From NCBI GenBank assembly GCA_007096045.1, contig SFAU01000168.1:1-35376 (forward strand): DNA of 35,376 nucleotides, read 5' to 3'. This DNA is from Microcystis novacekii Mn_MB_F_20050700_S1 (GTDB lineage Bacteria; Cyanobacteriota; Cyanobacteriia; Cyanobacteriales; Microcystaceae). Both the position numbers and the translations under genes were made by a program. Below, piece after piece: positions 18,538-26,042 of the stretch (position 1 is its first letter; each line of letters starts with the position of its first letter). The notes under the pieces were generated by a model. The model ran no database searches. It had not been told where the DNA came from and saw only the letters and a program-made list of their open reading frames with translations.

Positions 18538-18800
18538 GGATAAGCTGTTCAAGAATATCTTCAATAACGCCTAGTTTTAGCAAATCCGATTTATCCCCAC
18601 TCACCAGATAATCAGCATTACCCGCAATCGCTGTGGCCAAAATGATATTATCATCTGGGTCGGGTGAATAAGACACAATAGGGAGCGATGTCACGCAGCG
18701 GGTGTAAGTGGTTATCCCTGCTAACATGGTTTGGGCTTCTTCTGGGGTGAAATAACAGTGGAGAAATTAGAATATTGCTATCAAGAACGAGACGTAGCAC
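18530..18800 (-). pseudogene. PIN-domain toxin gene, internally deleted and frameshifted
   Basis: From a GTG at 18800 the frame encodes the start of a PIN ribonuclease, LRLVLDSNILIS, with the first catalytic Asp. It then leaves frame and stops at 18651. The proper C-terminal half is in another frame: TPEEAQTML, then YSPDPDDNIILATAIAGNADYLVSGDKSDLLKLG, which carries the later active-site acids. The middle of the domain, roughly 60 residues with the second acidic residue, is missing. The start overlaps the antitoxin gene's last codons, the usual arrangement of such pairs. The toxin should be inactive. Confidence 0.78.
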
Positions 18801-18993
18801 GAGTTTCTCGGATAGCCTCATTGATAGATTCTTCGATTTCTTCCTCGGAATAACGCAAGTTACGTTCTTGGACAGAATCCACGGTTTCTTCAAAGCTCAG
18901 TCTTTGTGCCGCCTCTTCAACGTATTGGGATAAGCCTCCCTTTTTTGCGCCTTTTTGTCCTAAAGCTGATACGGTTAGTGACCAACGTACCAT
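18781..18993 (-). CDS. ribbon-helix-helix-type antitoxin, probably shortened
   Basis: This 70-residue protein has an N-terminal strand (VRWSLTVS), a helix-rich middle (GGLSQYVEEAAQRLSFEETVDSVQERN) and an acidic C-terminal helix (YSEEEIEESINEAIRETRA), the layout of small antitoxins paired with PIN toxins. A ribosome binding site (aggag) precedes the ATG. Between LTVS and GQKGAKKGG the family normally has about a dozen residues forming the first DNA-binding helix (a D..L..FL pattern). They are absent here, apparently through an in-frame deletion. DNA binding is therefore doubtful. It overlaps the broken PIN gene by 20 bases. Confidence 0.6.
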   Translation of the reverse strand: MVRWSLTVSALGQKGAKKGGLSQYVEEAAQRLSFEETVDSVQERNLRYSEEEIEESINEAIRETRATSRS

Positions 18994-19598
18994 GATTTTT
19001 CTCCTTTAGCCCCTAAACACATAAACATCATAACCCATTTCTAGCAACAATTAGAAAGAACAAATTTTAACCTCAGATAAGGTGCGTTACATTTGATTAA
19101 TGCAGCCTACAATATCTACAAAGTGGAGAGCCGACTATAAACCCAAACGTTTATTTTCTAGTAGAAAAAGCAATTATTGTCGGTTGGGTTTCGTTCCTCA
19201 ACCCAACCAAGAATAACCGTTGAGGCGGTTTGGTTTCGCTTTTTCAATCGAATTGAGCCATTTTCGACCCCGTATTGTTTCGCTCAACCCAACCTACGAG
19301 GCGAGGCTGAATCGGTGTCGAACTCGAAACTCTCCAGCAATCTATCCGCAAGAAGCGTCCTCGACAGATAAAACTCTATGTTCTACAAGCGATCGCAGTA
19401 CAACTGAAAACCTAGACTAACGCGGAGTAACTTCACTCGCCACAAAACCCTTACCTTGCCTACATTTCACATTTATTCAGCAAGCCCTACTTATCTATCT
19501 AAACTGGTCGAGACAATAAAATCCTACACGGTCAACCTCATCGTTTTGGACGCGACAGGAGGTTTGGAAACCGAACTGGGATTCAATTTCCTGACAAT
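18994..19598. other. gene-free, repeat-rich stretch between the toxin relic and cruG
   Basis: Several short frames open here but none looks like protein. The visible structure is a perfect hairpin at 19182-19208 (ggttgggtt / aacccaacc) and a second aacccaacctacg at 19286-19298, making ends like those of the mini-element at 9418-9482. An imperfect palindrome ggtgcgtta / taatgcagcc lies near 19081. These resemble dispersed cyanobacterial repeats. I see no RNA gene in it. Confidence 0.5.
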
Positions 19599-20864
19599 TT
19601 ACAACCTTGTCTCTAGAGATTCACACTCCTTGTTATCTCTGCTACGAAACTTCTGCGCGTCTTCACCCTGACATTTTTGATAAACTCGACCGCGCCAACT
19701 TTGGGGACGGGTAAAAGCGGAGATAAAAATGCGGATAACTGCCAGCGGATCCGCTAGGGGAGATAGCCAAAATAATCCTGAAGATAGATTGACTTTTTCG
19801 CCCCGATAGTAGCTAGGAGAAACAGCCAATAAAAGGGCAAAGCGAATCAATAACAGCAGCAGGTTTAAAGTCAAGACAATTTTTAAACTCAGGAAATCGT
19901 AGCCAAAAATAAAAGCTGTGAGCAGTAAAGGGGTGATAATTATCGGTAATCCCTGAGTAAGAGCTAATAAAGCTAAATCGCCCCATAATTGCCCCTGATA
20001 GGAGGCATCTTTGAGGTCAAGAGATCTGCCCCATTCGCGCCAAGTTTCCTTAAGTCCTTCGTACATCCGCACGCGAATTAACTTCGCCCCATCGAGAAAT
20101 CCCACCCGATAGCCTTTAGTTGCCGCTAGACGCGCCAGGGTGACATCATCGCAAAAAGAACCTTTTGCCCCGCTATAACCGTCTAAAGCCGCTAAAACTG
20201 ACCGCCGACAGAGAAAACATTGACCATTGGCCATCACTCTTTCCGGCTCTTGTTCTCGCACCCCGGCGGAATCAAAGCGATAGAGCAAAGTCATCAATAA
20301 AGCCGGCTGTAACCACCATTCTCCCGGATAGGAGAGGATAAATTGCGGCGACAGGGAAACTAAATCGTAACCTTCTGCGATCGCAGCTTTGACCAAACTA
20401 GCGACTAAATTTGCTTGGGGTTGCGTATCGGCATCAATGCCCAAAATCCAGTCACTTTCAGGGGAACTAAACAAAAAACCGTTGTGTAACGCCCAGGGAC
20501 GACCTACCCAATCGTAGGGCAAAGGATCATCGGTTTTCAAGCGAAAGCGGGGGTCTTTTGCCGCTATCTCTTTAACTTTTTCCCTAGTACCATCTTGGGA
20601 ATTGCTATCGACAATCAGAATTTCTCGCACTTCGTAACTCTGTTGACTCAATCCCTGTAAACAACCGTCAATCCGGGCCACTTCGTTTAACGTCGGCACA
20701 ATCACGCTTACTGTCCCTAACATCTCCGGGGTGGGAGGTTGGGGAGTCAGGGGAGGACGACGACGCGCCCCTTTCAGCAGACGGGAAAGAAGGATAAAAA
20801 AGGCAACAGCCTGAGACAGCAGTAGCCCCAGGCAGAATGCACCGAGAATTATCTCAGTTAACAA
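19599..20864 (-). CDS. cruG: carotenoid 2'-O-glycosyltransferase CruG
   Basis: This 421-residue membrane-anchored family 2 glycosyltransferase would attach the sugar to the 2'-hydroxyl of myxol-type carotenoids. An N-terminal membrane helix is followed by the GT-A domain: SVIVPTLNEVARIDGCL, IVDSNSQDGT, the DxD motif in ILGIDADTQ (about 146), GQCFLCRRSVLAALDGY and FCDDVTLARLA. Two or three C-terminal membrane segments (about 290-350) complete the protein. The start codon is TTG, one base after the cruF stop codon, with aggag eight bases before it, so translation is probably coupled to cruF. Assignment rests on fold plus adjacency to cruF. The last 20 residues run into repeat-rich DNA and may vary. 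Confidence 0.85.
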   Translation of the reverse strand: MLTEIILGAFCLGLLLSQAVAFFILLSRLLKGARRRPPLTPQPPTPEMLGTVSVIVPTLNEVARIDGCLQGLSQQSYEVREILIVDSNSQDGTREKVKEIAAKDPRFRLKTDDPLPYDWVGRPWALHNGFLFSSPESDWILGIDADTQPQANLVASLVKAAIAEGYDLVSLSPQFILSYPGEWWLQPALLMTLLYRFDSAGVREQEPERVMANGQCFLCRRSVLAALDGYSGAKGSFCDDVTLARLAATKGYRVGFLDGAKLIRVRMYEGLKETWREWGRSLDLKDASYQGQLWGDLALLALTQGLPIIITPLLLTAFIFGYDFLSLKIVLTLNLLLLLIRFALLLAVSPSYYRGEKVNLSSGLFWLSPLADPLAVIRIFISAFTRPQSWRGRVYQKCQGEDAQKFRSRDNKECESLETRL

Positions 20865-20865
20865 C

Positions 20866-21780
20866 TTATTTGGCTCCTCTCACCGAAACAACGGGGATTT
20901 TTAGGGTTGTTACTTCGCTGGTCGGCACTGTTTGCCCGGAAGCAAAAGTCTTGGCGCGATTATAGAGGAGTATTAAAGGCAGAACACCGGTGAGTAATCC
21001 TAAGAAAATCGGCGGATAAATACCAGCACCGATACTCATGACCGTCGCAAAGCCAAAATTACCCAAATACATCAGAAAAGGTAGGGTTAAATCTTGACTT
21101 GGCAGTTTCACCGGTTGCACTTGCCAAATTAAAGTGGCTACCGTCATAAAAACACAGCCCGTGCCAAACCAACCGGCAAAATTTTCATAGGGCATCCCAA
21201 AAAAAGCCCCCGGTTGTTCCCAAATCCAGAAGGGGATGGTAGTTTGACTCATGGCCGGATCTAGGACAAAATCCCATGAAGTTAATAATACCCCCCCGAT
21301 AGCGATCGCTCCTAGATTTTGTAGCCATTGGGGTATAGCAAGAGTGGATAAACCAACACGAGCGATAATATAGGCACTAAAACCGAGATAAAACCAAGAT
21401 AGGGGGATAGTAAAGGGTACTAAACCCGCAATTTTGTAACCTAAGCCCGAAAGATAACGATAATGACCGAAAGGAAAGCCGGTACTGGTTCCTAATAGTT
21501 CGCTACAAAGGGATAAACTGATAGCGGGAACCATGAATCCTAACCAGTGCCACACTCCTAGAGTCCGATAGGCATAAACAGCCACGGCTGCCATTCCTAA
21601 CACCATATACACCACACCCCCCCCAGCCATTGACCAAGCAAAGAAGGTTTTGCCAAAATCTGGTAAATTGGCCACAAATTCGGCATGGGGCAGAACTAGC
21701 AACAATCCGGCTAGTCCAAAAGCCATCGATACAATATGACCGATGAGCAGAGCTTTTTCGATCGCAATTAGTCGTCTCAT
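20866..21780 (-). CDS. cruF: carotenoid 1'-hydroxylase CruF
   Basis: This 304-residue integral membrane protein has about eight hydrophobic segments and belongs to the carotenoid biosynthesis protein family (DUF422). CruF hydrates gamma-carotene at the 1' position on the way to myxol glycosides (myxoxanthophyll). Recognisable stretches are SLCSELLGTSTGFPFGHYRY, VLLTSWDFVLDPAMSQT and FFGMPYENFAGWFGTG, which hold the conserved polar and acidic residues in the membrane. The start is ATG. It precedes cruG by one base, an arrangement known for this pair in cyanobacteria and strong support for both names. Confidence 0.9.
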   Translation of the reverse strand: MRRLIAIEKALLIGHIVSMAFGLAGLLLVLPHAEFVANLPDFGKTFFAWSMAGGGVVYMVLGMAAVAVYAYRTLGVWHWLGFMVPAISLSLCSELLGTSTGFPFGHYRYLSGLGYKIAGLVPFTIPLSWFYLGFSAYIIARVGLSTLAIPQWLQNLGAIAIGGVLLTSWDFVLDPAMSQTTIPFWIWEQPGAFFGMPYENFAGWFGTGCVFMTVATLIWQVQPVKLPSQDLTLPFLMYLGNFGFATVMSIGAGIYPPIFLGLLTGVLPLILLYNRAKTFASGQTVPTSEVTTLKIPVVSVRGAK

Positions 21781-22259
21781 TAAATCTCTAGCGCTGCGAA
21801 GGGATAATCATTTTCAAGTTTACAAATCTTTATTAAAGAATTATTACGCAGATCGGTCACTTTCGGCAAAAAAGTTTTACAGGGGTTAGGGATTGGCCTG
21901 TAGTAGTGGTTTAGGAGTCAGTAGGCGGGAGAATCAAGAACTAATAATCAATCAAATTGTCTATCTAGAGATTTTATGCTACTTTATCTCAAATGTCGGG
22001 GTGAAGACCCTCGCTTTTAGGGACGGGATGAAACCCCAACCAATATAAAACAGCACTTCCACAAGCTCAGTCACAGGAAGCACGATTAAAAATAAGCGTC
22101 CAGTCTCCTGACAAAATCTCGAATAACTTCTTCTTTTAAGGGTCTTGACCTACTCAGGCCAAATAGCTACTATATGAGTATAGCGGATAGGGTAATCAAC
22201 CGCTTTAAAAACCCCTGTAGTCTAATCACTACGCTATCTGCACCTTGACAATTAAAGAT
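21781..22259. other. gene-free stretch upstream of cruF with hairpin
   Basis: No credible gene is present. A hairpin ccct...aggg near 22010-22025 is followed by gggatgaaaccccaacc, a composition similar to ends of IS200/IS605 elements, but I cannot assign it. A second stretch near 22190-22245 pairs weakly and does not form a tRNA. The cruF promoter must lie in the first hundred bases. I could not pick it with confidence. Confidence 0.35.
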
Positions 22260-22391
22260 ATGGGGTTCTACTCAAGAGTTCTAGTTTCTCCCCCTGCTCG
22301 TGATGTAAAATCTTTGCAGGAACTAGACAAAGCAGTATTTGAAGCTAACGTTTCAATTCAAGCAAACTTTGTAGAAATACAACTATCGTAG
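22260..22391 (+). CDS. possible 43-residue ORF or gene fragment
   Basis: An ATG opens a clean 43-codon frame whose product (MGFYSRVLVSPPARDVK, then a helix-like ELDKAVFEANVSIQANFVEI) has ordinary protein composition. No strong ribosome binding site precedes it. Its end overlaps the TnpB relic in another frame, so it may be a fragment fused to IS DNA or chance. I recognise no family. Confidence 0.2.
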   Translation: MGFYSRVLVSPPARDVKSLQELDKAVFEANVSIQANFVEIQLS

Positions 22392-22525
22392 GGCATACAA
22401 AAAGTAACGCGCAGGCGTGAGAACCACCTCTGGGTTAGGTAACGCAAGGTATCTAGTTTCAGTGGACTCGATGAACCAAGAATCCCTCGCTTGAGTGCGA
22501 CGGGAGTGTCAAACTTAGTTTTTTT
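22349..22525 (+). mobile_element. IS200/IS605-type 3' end: tnpB tail and probable omega-RNA
   Basis: One frame reads RNTTIVGHTKSNAQA-stop (22373-22420), which matches the common C-terminal ending of TnpB proteins (NTVGHTE-N-A). The following 100 bases have the look of the TnpB guide (omega) RNA scaffold: a GGTAACGCAAGG stretch, then TTTCAGTGGACTCGATGAA, and a final hairpin ccctcgc / gcgacggg at 22491-22512 ending in gtgtcaaa, the usual right end. No TnpB body or tnpA is present upstream, where the frame meets a stop at 22346. This is therefore an orphan element end. Its 'guide' would be the sequence just after the right end. Confidence 0.65.
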
Positions 22526-22698
22526 ATTTTTTTCAACCCCCAAAAATTAATTATCCGAGAGGCAATGACTAAAAATGCCTGACAATATGTGTTAACAATC
22601 ATGCTTTTAGCCTAAAAAAAGGGCATTCTCCGGTTAAGTCCTCTCGATCGCCTAGTAATTACAGAGGTTCTTAAAAAAACTCTCTCCACCAGACTCAC

Positions 22699-22704
22699 TA
22701 TAAT
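22699..22704 (+). promoter_or_regulatory. -10 box of the Ser/Thr kinase gene
   Basis: A perfect TATAAT lies 18 bases before the kinase start codon, which would give a leader of only about a dozen bases. No clear -35 element is present at the usual distance. Confidence 0.45.
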
Positions 22705-22722
22705 TAACACAGTAGCCTAGCT

Positions 22723-24237
22723 ATGTCGGCAGAATCTAGACATCGGCGCCTACTTGCCAATCGATACCAACTGGTCGAGTTGATCGGCAGCGGTGCCATG
22801 GGACAAGTATATCGAGCAGAAGATAAACTCTTAGGTGGCGTAACCGTCGCCGTGAAATTTCTCTCGCAAACTCTCCTCAACAAAAGAATGCGCGAGCGTT
22901 TCGAGCGAGAGGCGACTATTTCGGCACTTTTAGGCGAAAAAAGTATTCATATTGTTAAAGTTCGTGATTATGGTGTAGATGAAAAGGATGTCCCCTTCTA
23001 CGTCATGGAGTTTTTGCAGGGGGAAAGCATGAGTGAAATCATCAAATATCACCCACTGCCTCTCTCGCGTTTCCTCAATCTCACCCGTCAGATTTGTTTC
23101 GGCTTGGAATGCGCCCATAAAGGTATTATCTTCCAAGGCGAGATCTGTCCGATTATTCACCGGGACATCAAACCAAGCAATATTATTGTGATTCAGGATT
23201 CGGGATTGGGGGAATTGGTGAAAATTCTCGATTTTGGCATCGCTAAACTCATCCAATCGGGAGAATCCCAAACCCAATCGTTTATGGGAACCTTAGCCTA
23301 TTGTTCCCCGGAACAGATGGAAGGGAAAGAACTCGATCATCGTTCCGATATCTACAGTTTCGGGATTGTGATGTACGAGATGATCACGGGAGAAACGCCC
23401 CTTTTTCCTGATAATCACTCCTTTGGCGGTTGGTACGAGGTTCACCACTACGCCGAACCCCGTCCCTTTAATCCTAGCTGGCAATTACCGCCAGAATTAG
23501 AACAGTTAATCCTACGCTGTTTAGCCAAAGCACCCAGCGATCGCCCAGAAAGTATTGCAGATGTACTACAACTTCTCGAACGACTGGAACCCTTAGTCAA
23601 AAATGAAATAGTCAAAAAAACCGACAATGACACCAGCAAAACCAAAACCCCTTATGATTTAGATCGAACCAGTGTTTCCTCTGCCCATGCTAGGGATATC
23701 TGTCTCAAGTCTCGTTGGCCCGAGGATAAACCCCGCCAGAAAATTGTCTTCCCCCGCTGTCTCCGGGCTGCCGACGGCGTTTTTGCCAGTTTGTGGGCAA
23801 TGTTGGAGCGAGAAGATATCGCCGTCCGGGTTGCTAGTGTCCGTTATAATCAATTCCTCTTTTTACCCACACCCCACCCGATGATTCTCTGGATTACTGT
23901 CCTCTATCACCGTCAATGGGGACCCCGCTGGTTGCCCTGTTATTTGGACTTAAAAACCCCCCAGGGTCAAAAAATGACCAAAACCCTCGCCGAAGCCGGT
24001 CAGTACTGGATTTTATTTTTCCCCCTCGAAGGCGGCCTGATCTGTGAAAATGTGATCACCGCTAATATTCCCGCCAATCAAGGCCAAATTTTGCAGCAAT
24101 GGCTGACCGATAGTCAATCGGCCTGGGTTGGCAATCCACAAATCAGCAAGCGGATGTTAAAACGGAAACTGGATGAACTCAAACCCAAAATTTTGGCCAA
24201 ATTAGCCTCAGAATTAGCCCAAGGCACACCAATTTAA
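22723..24237 (+). CDS. Ser/Thr protein kinase with unassigned C-terminal domain
   Basis: This 504-residue Hanks-type kinase has a complete catalytic domain (about 15-292). Motifs: glycine loop GSGAMGQVYRAED (22-34), ATP lysine K45 in VAVKFL, alpha-C glutamate E62, catalytic HRDIKPSNI (D148), DFGIA (D170), an activation segment with GTLAYCSPEQM, and DIYSFGIVMYEMITG. After a polar linker (about 293-330) comes a folded region of roughly 170 residues with no transmembrane helix and no PASTA, TPR or WD repeats. It includes FPRCLRAADGVFASLWAMLERED, MILWITVLYHRQWGPRWLPCYLDL and a basic C-terminal helix. This may sense or dock a ligand; I do not recognise it. The kinase is soluble and should be active. 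A strong terminator follows. GH57 branching enzyme is convergent downstream. Confidence 0.92.
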   Translation: MSAESRHRRLLANRYQLVELIGSGAMGQVYRAEDKLLGGVTVAVKFLSQTLLNKRMRERFEREATISALLGEKSIHIVKVRDYGVDEKDVPFYVMEFLQGESMSEIIKYHPLPLSRFLNLTRQICFGLECAHKGIIFQGEICPIIHRDIKPSNIIVIQDSGLGELVKILDFGIAKLIQSGESQTQSFMGTLAYCSPEQMEGKELDHRSDIYSFGIVMYEMITGETPLFPDNHSFGGWYEVHHYAEPRPFNPSWQLPPELEQLILRCLAKAPSDRPESIADVLQLLERLEPLVKNEIVKKTDNDTSKTKTPYDLDRTSVSSAHARDICLKSRWPEDKPRQKIVFPRCLRAADGVFASLWAMLEREDIAVRVASVRYNQFLFLPTPHPMILWITVLYHRQWGPRWLPCYLDLKTPQGQKMTKTLAEAGQYWILFFPLEGGLICENVITANIPANQGQILQQWLTDSQSAWVGNPQISKRMLKRKLDELKPKILAKLASELAQGTPI

Positions 24238-24256
24238 CTTTCTAAAAAATCAAATC

Positions 24257-24286
24257 GGGGGGGTATTAACTAACCCCCCCCTTTTA
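24257..24286 (+). terminator. Rho-independent terminator of the kinase gene
   Basis: Seven G residues plus T pair with A plus seven C residues around an eight-base loop, followed by ctttta. It lies 20 bases after the kinase stop and before the end of the convergent GH57 gene, so it mainly serves the plus strand. Confidence 0.75.
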
Positions 24287-24305
24287 TCTATACTATTCAC
24301 CCAGA

Positions 24306-25895
24306 TTACAGAGGTCGATAGACGCGGTAATCAATATTGGGGAAAATATTATCGATTTCCTCGACTTTTTGCAACCAACCGGCATCAATCTTCTCGGATT
24401 TCACATCTTCATAGATTTTATTTAACCGCATCAGGTGGGAACGAGTGCGCCGGACAGCATAGGGAACCATCGTACCGGTTCGCATAATAAAGGCCCAGTC
24501 AGAAGATTGTGCTAATAATAACTCCCGGGCCGCCTGATTTAAAGCCCGTTCCTGCAATTCATCCTCCGCTTCGTGATGACTTAATTCAATCATCCGTTCC
24601 GTGCCTTTGTGCAGGTGAGGATAGATCCAAGCGTTGGTTTCATTTAGCCAGTATTCATGGAAACCCTTATAACCCCAACTGGATTGGGAAGGACGACAGA
24701 CCTGCTGATGGGGGTTAGCCCGGAGATAATCGGCTAAATGGGTCATTTGGTAGATATTTTGGTCATACCAAGACTTACGGAACAGAAAATCAATAAACCA
24801 GGGTCCCTCATACCACCAGTGACCGAATAACTCGGCATCGTAGGGAGAAACCACCAGGGGAGGACGGCCCATAATTCCGGCTAAACTCTCCACTTGCCGC
24901 TCGCGATTATACATAAAATTGCCCGCGTGTTCGGCGGCCTTTTCTTTGGCCCAGTAGGGGTCATAAAGACCTTTTTCCGATAAACCACCGTCCCGGCTAG
25001 TAATTTTGTGGTATTTGATGCCTATATTCTTGCGTTGACCATTGGGCATGATATAGGGCTTAATATACTCGTATTCCGCTTCCCAGCCCAAATCTTTATA
25101 GAATTCCCGATAAACTATATCCCCCGGATAACCGACTTGGGAAGACCAAACCTGTTGGGAAGATTCGTGGTCACGACCGAAAGCGGCCACCCCGGTTTCT
25201 GTGAAAATGGGCGCATAACTGCCGTAACGGGGGCGCGGACGACCGTAGAGAATACCGTGGCCATCGACGAGGAAATAACGAATGCCCGCATCGGCTAACA
25301 TTCTTTCTACCCCCTCGTAGTAGGCACATTCCGGCAACCAAATGCCCTTGGGACGACGACCGAAATTTTCTTCGTAGTGTTGACAGGCCACCTCAATTTG
25401 CGCCCACACCGCTTGTGGGTACATTTTCATCAGGGGCATATAACCATGGGTCGCACCACAGGTGATAATTTCTAGGTTATTACTGTCGAGGAATTGTTTA
25501 AAGGCTTTGACCAGATCTCGATCGTATTTTTCCCAAGTTTGTCGGATACTTTGGAAGGATTCAGCGTAATATTCGGCTAAGTAGCGAATATGGCCATTAT
25601 GTTGATTATGGTCGATTTCTTTAGCAATTAATTCTTCTAACTTACCTAAGTGTTCTTCATAACGCTCTTGCAGTAACGGATCCCGCAGCATCGACACCAA
25701 AGGCGGAGTCATGCTCATGGTCATTTTAAAATCGATACCATCCCGCTTGAGACCTTCAAAAACTTGCAGGAGAGGGATGTAGGTTTCTGTGATTGCTTCG
25801 TATAACCATTCTTCTTCGAGGACGTAATCGCTTTCGGGATGGCGGACGAAAGGGAGATGCGCGTGGAGAACTAGGGCAACATAGCCAAAAGCCAT
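24306..25895 (-). CDS. GH57 1,4-alpha-glucan branching enzyme
   Basis: This 529-residue GH57 protein has the (beta/alpha)7 barrel and the C-terminal DUF1957 region. The N terminus GYVALVLHAHLPFVRHPE is diagnostic. The nucleophile is E189 in GIWLPECAYYEG and the acid/base is D353 in VVSPYDAELFGHWW. Both fit the positions known for GH57 branching enzymes of Thermus and Thermococcus (about 184 and 353). The enzyme would introduce alpha-1,6 branches into glycogen. Many cyanobacteria also carry GH13 branching enzymes, so this may be a second type. The start is ATG. It is transcribed towards the kinase and is divergent from sasA. Confidence 0.9.
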   Translation of the reverse strand: MAFGYVALVLHAHLPFVRHPESDYVLEEEWLYEAITETYIPLLQVFEGLKRDGIDFKMTMSMTPPLVSMLRDPLLQERYEEHLGKLEELIAKEIDHNQHNGHIRYLAEYYAESFQSIRQTWEKYDRDLVKAFKQFLDSNNLEIITCGATHGYMPLMKMYPQAVWAQIEVACQHYEENFGRRPKGIWLPECAYYEGVERMLADAGIRYFLVDGHGILYGRPRPRYGSYAPIFTETGVAAFGRDHESSQQVWSSQVGYPGDIVYREFYKDLGWEAEYEYIKPYIMPNGQRKNIGIKYHKITSRDGGLSEKGLYDPYWAKEKAAEHAGNFMYNRERQVESLAGIMGRPPLVVSPYDAELFGHWWYEGPWFIDFLFRKSWYDQNIYQMTHLADYLRANPHQQVCRPSQSSWGYKGFHEYWLNETNAWIYPHLHKGTERMIELSHHEAEDELQERALNQAARELLLAQSSDWAFIMRTGTMVPYAVRRTRSHLMRLNKIYEDVKSEKIDAGWLQKVEEIDNIFPNIDYRVYRPL

Positions 25896-25991
25896 AGGAT
25901 TTCTTCTTAGAATTAAGGAATAAAACTTTCAGATTAGGTTGAGTAGATTTTATACTATCTTAAGCTTCTACAATAAAGAATATGATAAAAG

Positions 25992-26010
25992 TCGATCGAT
26001 CATCGATCGA
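25992..26010. promoter_or_regulatory. palindrome upstream of sasA
   Basis: The arms tcgatcgat and atcgatcga are perfect complements around a single C, 32 bases before the sasA ATG. It could be an operator, or simply HIP1-related cgatcg enrichment. A TATGAT hexamer (25981-25986), a possible -10 box, lies just before it, so a protein bound here would sit at the transcription start. Confidence 0.35.
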
Positions 26011-26042
26011 TCTCGTCAATCCCTAGGTTTACTAATTTTCCG

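Noticed and set aside
19177-19671. Three short plus-strand frames
   Set aside because: They run through dispersed repeats, have no ribosome binding sites, and one overlaps the end of cruG.
22190-22250. Possible tRNA-like sequence on the minus strand
   Set aside because: It has no T-arm GGTTCGAATCC motif, and the arms do not form a cloverleaf.
22358-22543. 61-residue minus-strand frame
   Set aside because: It runs antisense through the TnpB/omega-RNA relic and shows no protein-like features.
25008-25298. 96-residue plus-strand frame
   Set aside because: It lies entirely inside the GH57 branching enzyme gene on the opposite strand and has no independent support.
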